Positions 7,601 to 7,634 of a stretch of DNA of 7,634 nucleotides are shown here, piece by piece (positions within the stretch are counted from its first letter, which is position 1; each line of letters begins with the position of its first letter). Made by a program: the position numbers and the translations under genes. The stretch lies in the NCBI GenBank assembly GCA_003158495.1, contig PMJT01000209.1:15753-23386 (forward strand), in the 5' to 3' direction. The DNA is from Chloroflexota bacterium. Its GTDB lineage: Bacteria > Chloroflexota > Limnocylindria > Limnocylindrales > CSP1-4. The notes below the pieces were generated by a model that was not told the DNA's origin, ran no database searches, and was given only the letters and a program-made list of their open reading frames with translations.

Positions 7601-7634
7601 GCGCGGTCAACGCGGCGTCGGTCTGGGAGCGGCC
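4617..7634 (-). CDS. smc: Chromosome partition protein SMC (5' end beyond window)
   Basis: SMC is the ATPase of the bacterial condensin complex with ScpA and ScpB; it organises and segregates the chromosome. The visible 1005 residues are the C-terminal part; the N-terminal head with Walker A and the start of the arm, perhaps 200-250 residues, lie upstream. Bases 7634 to about 6870 encode heptad-rich N-terminal coiled coil rich in Ala, Glu and Arg. About 6870-6415 encodes the hinge (LADGLEVEAGFRVAVEAALG and, near its end, WVAVTRDGAVVSS). About 6415-5520 encodes the returning coil, broken by a Gly/Thr-rich stretch near 6015-6090. About 5517-5300 encodes a non-coiled insert. The C-terminal head follows, with LFGGGFARLSLTDPEDL, ARPPGKKAQPLS, the signature LSGGER (4949-4932), Walker B plus D-loop FCVLDEVDAALDEAN (about 4880-4836) and the H-loop ITHNRGT. 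The frame is open to the window edge. The 14-base gap to ftsY indicates one operon. Confidence 0.97.
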   Translation of the reverse strand, partial: GRSQTDAALTALREAEESAASIARELASGSETEAERRAAYEATRTVLTDLQLRAARAASDVASAQRDRQRLEQDLAAAEADLAVQRREQAAPVPARDLALAGAVAEAERSLAEALEELSAIRAAAQAQGEALAALRRVEAARAAEVETTRRRLADAERQATDERALADDVARRLADAEKACVGPRAAFVKALEDEKAAVAAREIARTELDRREGARQTAAEKAGTESSRVAGLRGRLEALQARLAEDESRGISKAARRVGGRPLADGLEVEAGFRVAVEAALGEAMRGYVVGHEAALGLEGQRGVLVLETPAEEGRRPSGIPRDRAAEIADTAAAAAAGHGGGRLVDAIRVDHVGAASRLLGRSVWVPDLNAALAVQSKLPAGWVAVTRDGAVVSSFGVVSMGRAESLLERRAELERLAEDVARLGKESADAAAESDAATKAAVAARTALEAARETERRAGAARREAEEAERRAARALETIAREAAWRSSQASRLEADRDRLSESVRHIAAASEDTAAAATVQPTDGASGGTTDPARDRASALREWEARAASLRARRDQLAAEEAAIDGVRREAEVRRARAAAAANFDQERIASLERQTTELARREQEIGAQRDGLGEDLAAAGLREAAVRAELEDLRAAAAAARTRLAEAEAGAVHSRDRLRTCQARARNAEVAELEARLVLDAIHEQVLVELAGLGDLGIRLLIDESRGEDGPAEVAVAGRPGGPVGNRPEGDRWTTTIQAGEDSDAAATATLESLLSEATAGWAAAPAVEPPGPTKLATLRRRFHELGAPNPFAAEEYEVIKTRLDGLEAQRSDLTSAIARTRALIDQLNGMIATQFRSTFTALESAFDARFRQLFGGGFARLSLTDPEDLAATGIEIVARPPGKKAQPLSMLSGGERALTAVALLFAMLEVHPVPFCVLDEVDAALDEANVGRFAEALRSLAENTQFIVITHNRGTIESADALYGVTVGDDAVSRVISLRLEEARDLADQVTRKGAAVTAG

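Noticed and set aside
7608..7610. SMC starting at an in-frame TTG near the window edge
   Set aside because: The frame stays open to base 7634 and the N-terminal ATPase head is missing, so the TTG is an internal leucine codon and the gene is cut by the window.

Overview
This is a high-GC (roughly two-thirds G+C by eye) bacterial chromosomal window in which every gene I can support lies on the minus strand. Reading in the direction of transcription, from high to low coordinates, the order is smc (5' end outside the window), ftsY, ffh, a DUF3352-type membrane-anchored protein, and rpsP (3' end outside the window). The smc-ftsY-ffh-rpsP backbone is a widespread bacterial arrangement that places chromosome organisation and the signal recognition particle pathway beside the rpsP-rimM-trmD-rplS ribosomal cluster. 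It marks this as a core, vertically inherited region rather than a mobile one. High GC, alanine/arginine-rich proteins and a DUF3352 protein fit Chloroflexota (for example soil or freshwater lineages of the Limnocylindria/Ellin6529 kind). That placement is inference; other high-GC phyla are not excluded.

Region by region: 4617-7634 encodes the hinge, C-terminal coiled coil and C-terminal ATPase head of SMC. 3511-4602 encodes FtsY, whose best-supported start is a CTG codon behind a strong Shine-Dalgarno sequence. 3350-3510 is the only sizeable non-coding stretch (161 bases). It holds a possible hairpin just after ftsY and a weak promoter-like element ahead of ffh. 2024-3349 encodes Ffh. 241-2010 encodes a 589-residue signal-anchored DUF3352-like protein built from two related halves, translated from a Shine-Dalgarno sequence that overlaps the ffh stop codon. 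195-240 is a short spacer with the rpsP ribosome binding site, and 1-194 encodes the first 64 residues of ribosomal protein S16.

Ffh and FtsY are the SRP GTPase and its receptor GTPase, which together deliver nascent membrane proteins to the translocon. The DUF3352-like protein has one N-terminal membrane segment and would be a likely client of that route, but its function is unknown. No mobile element, CRISPR array, tRNA or defence system is visible. The points worth a second look are the extra DUF3352 gene inside a conserved cluster and its internal duplication, the non-canonical ftsY start, and departures from the family pattern in the SMC hinge and the junction between its arm and head.
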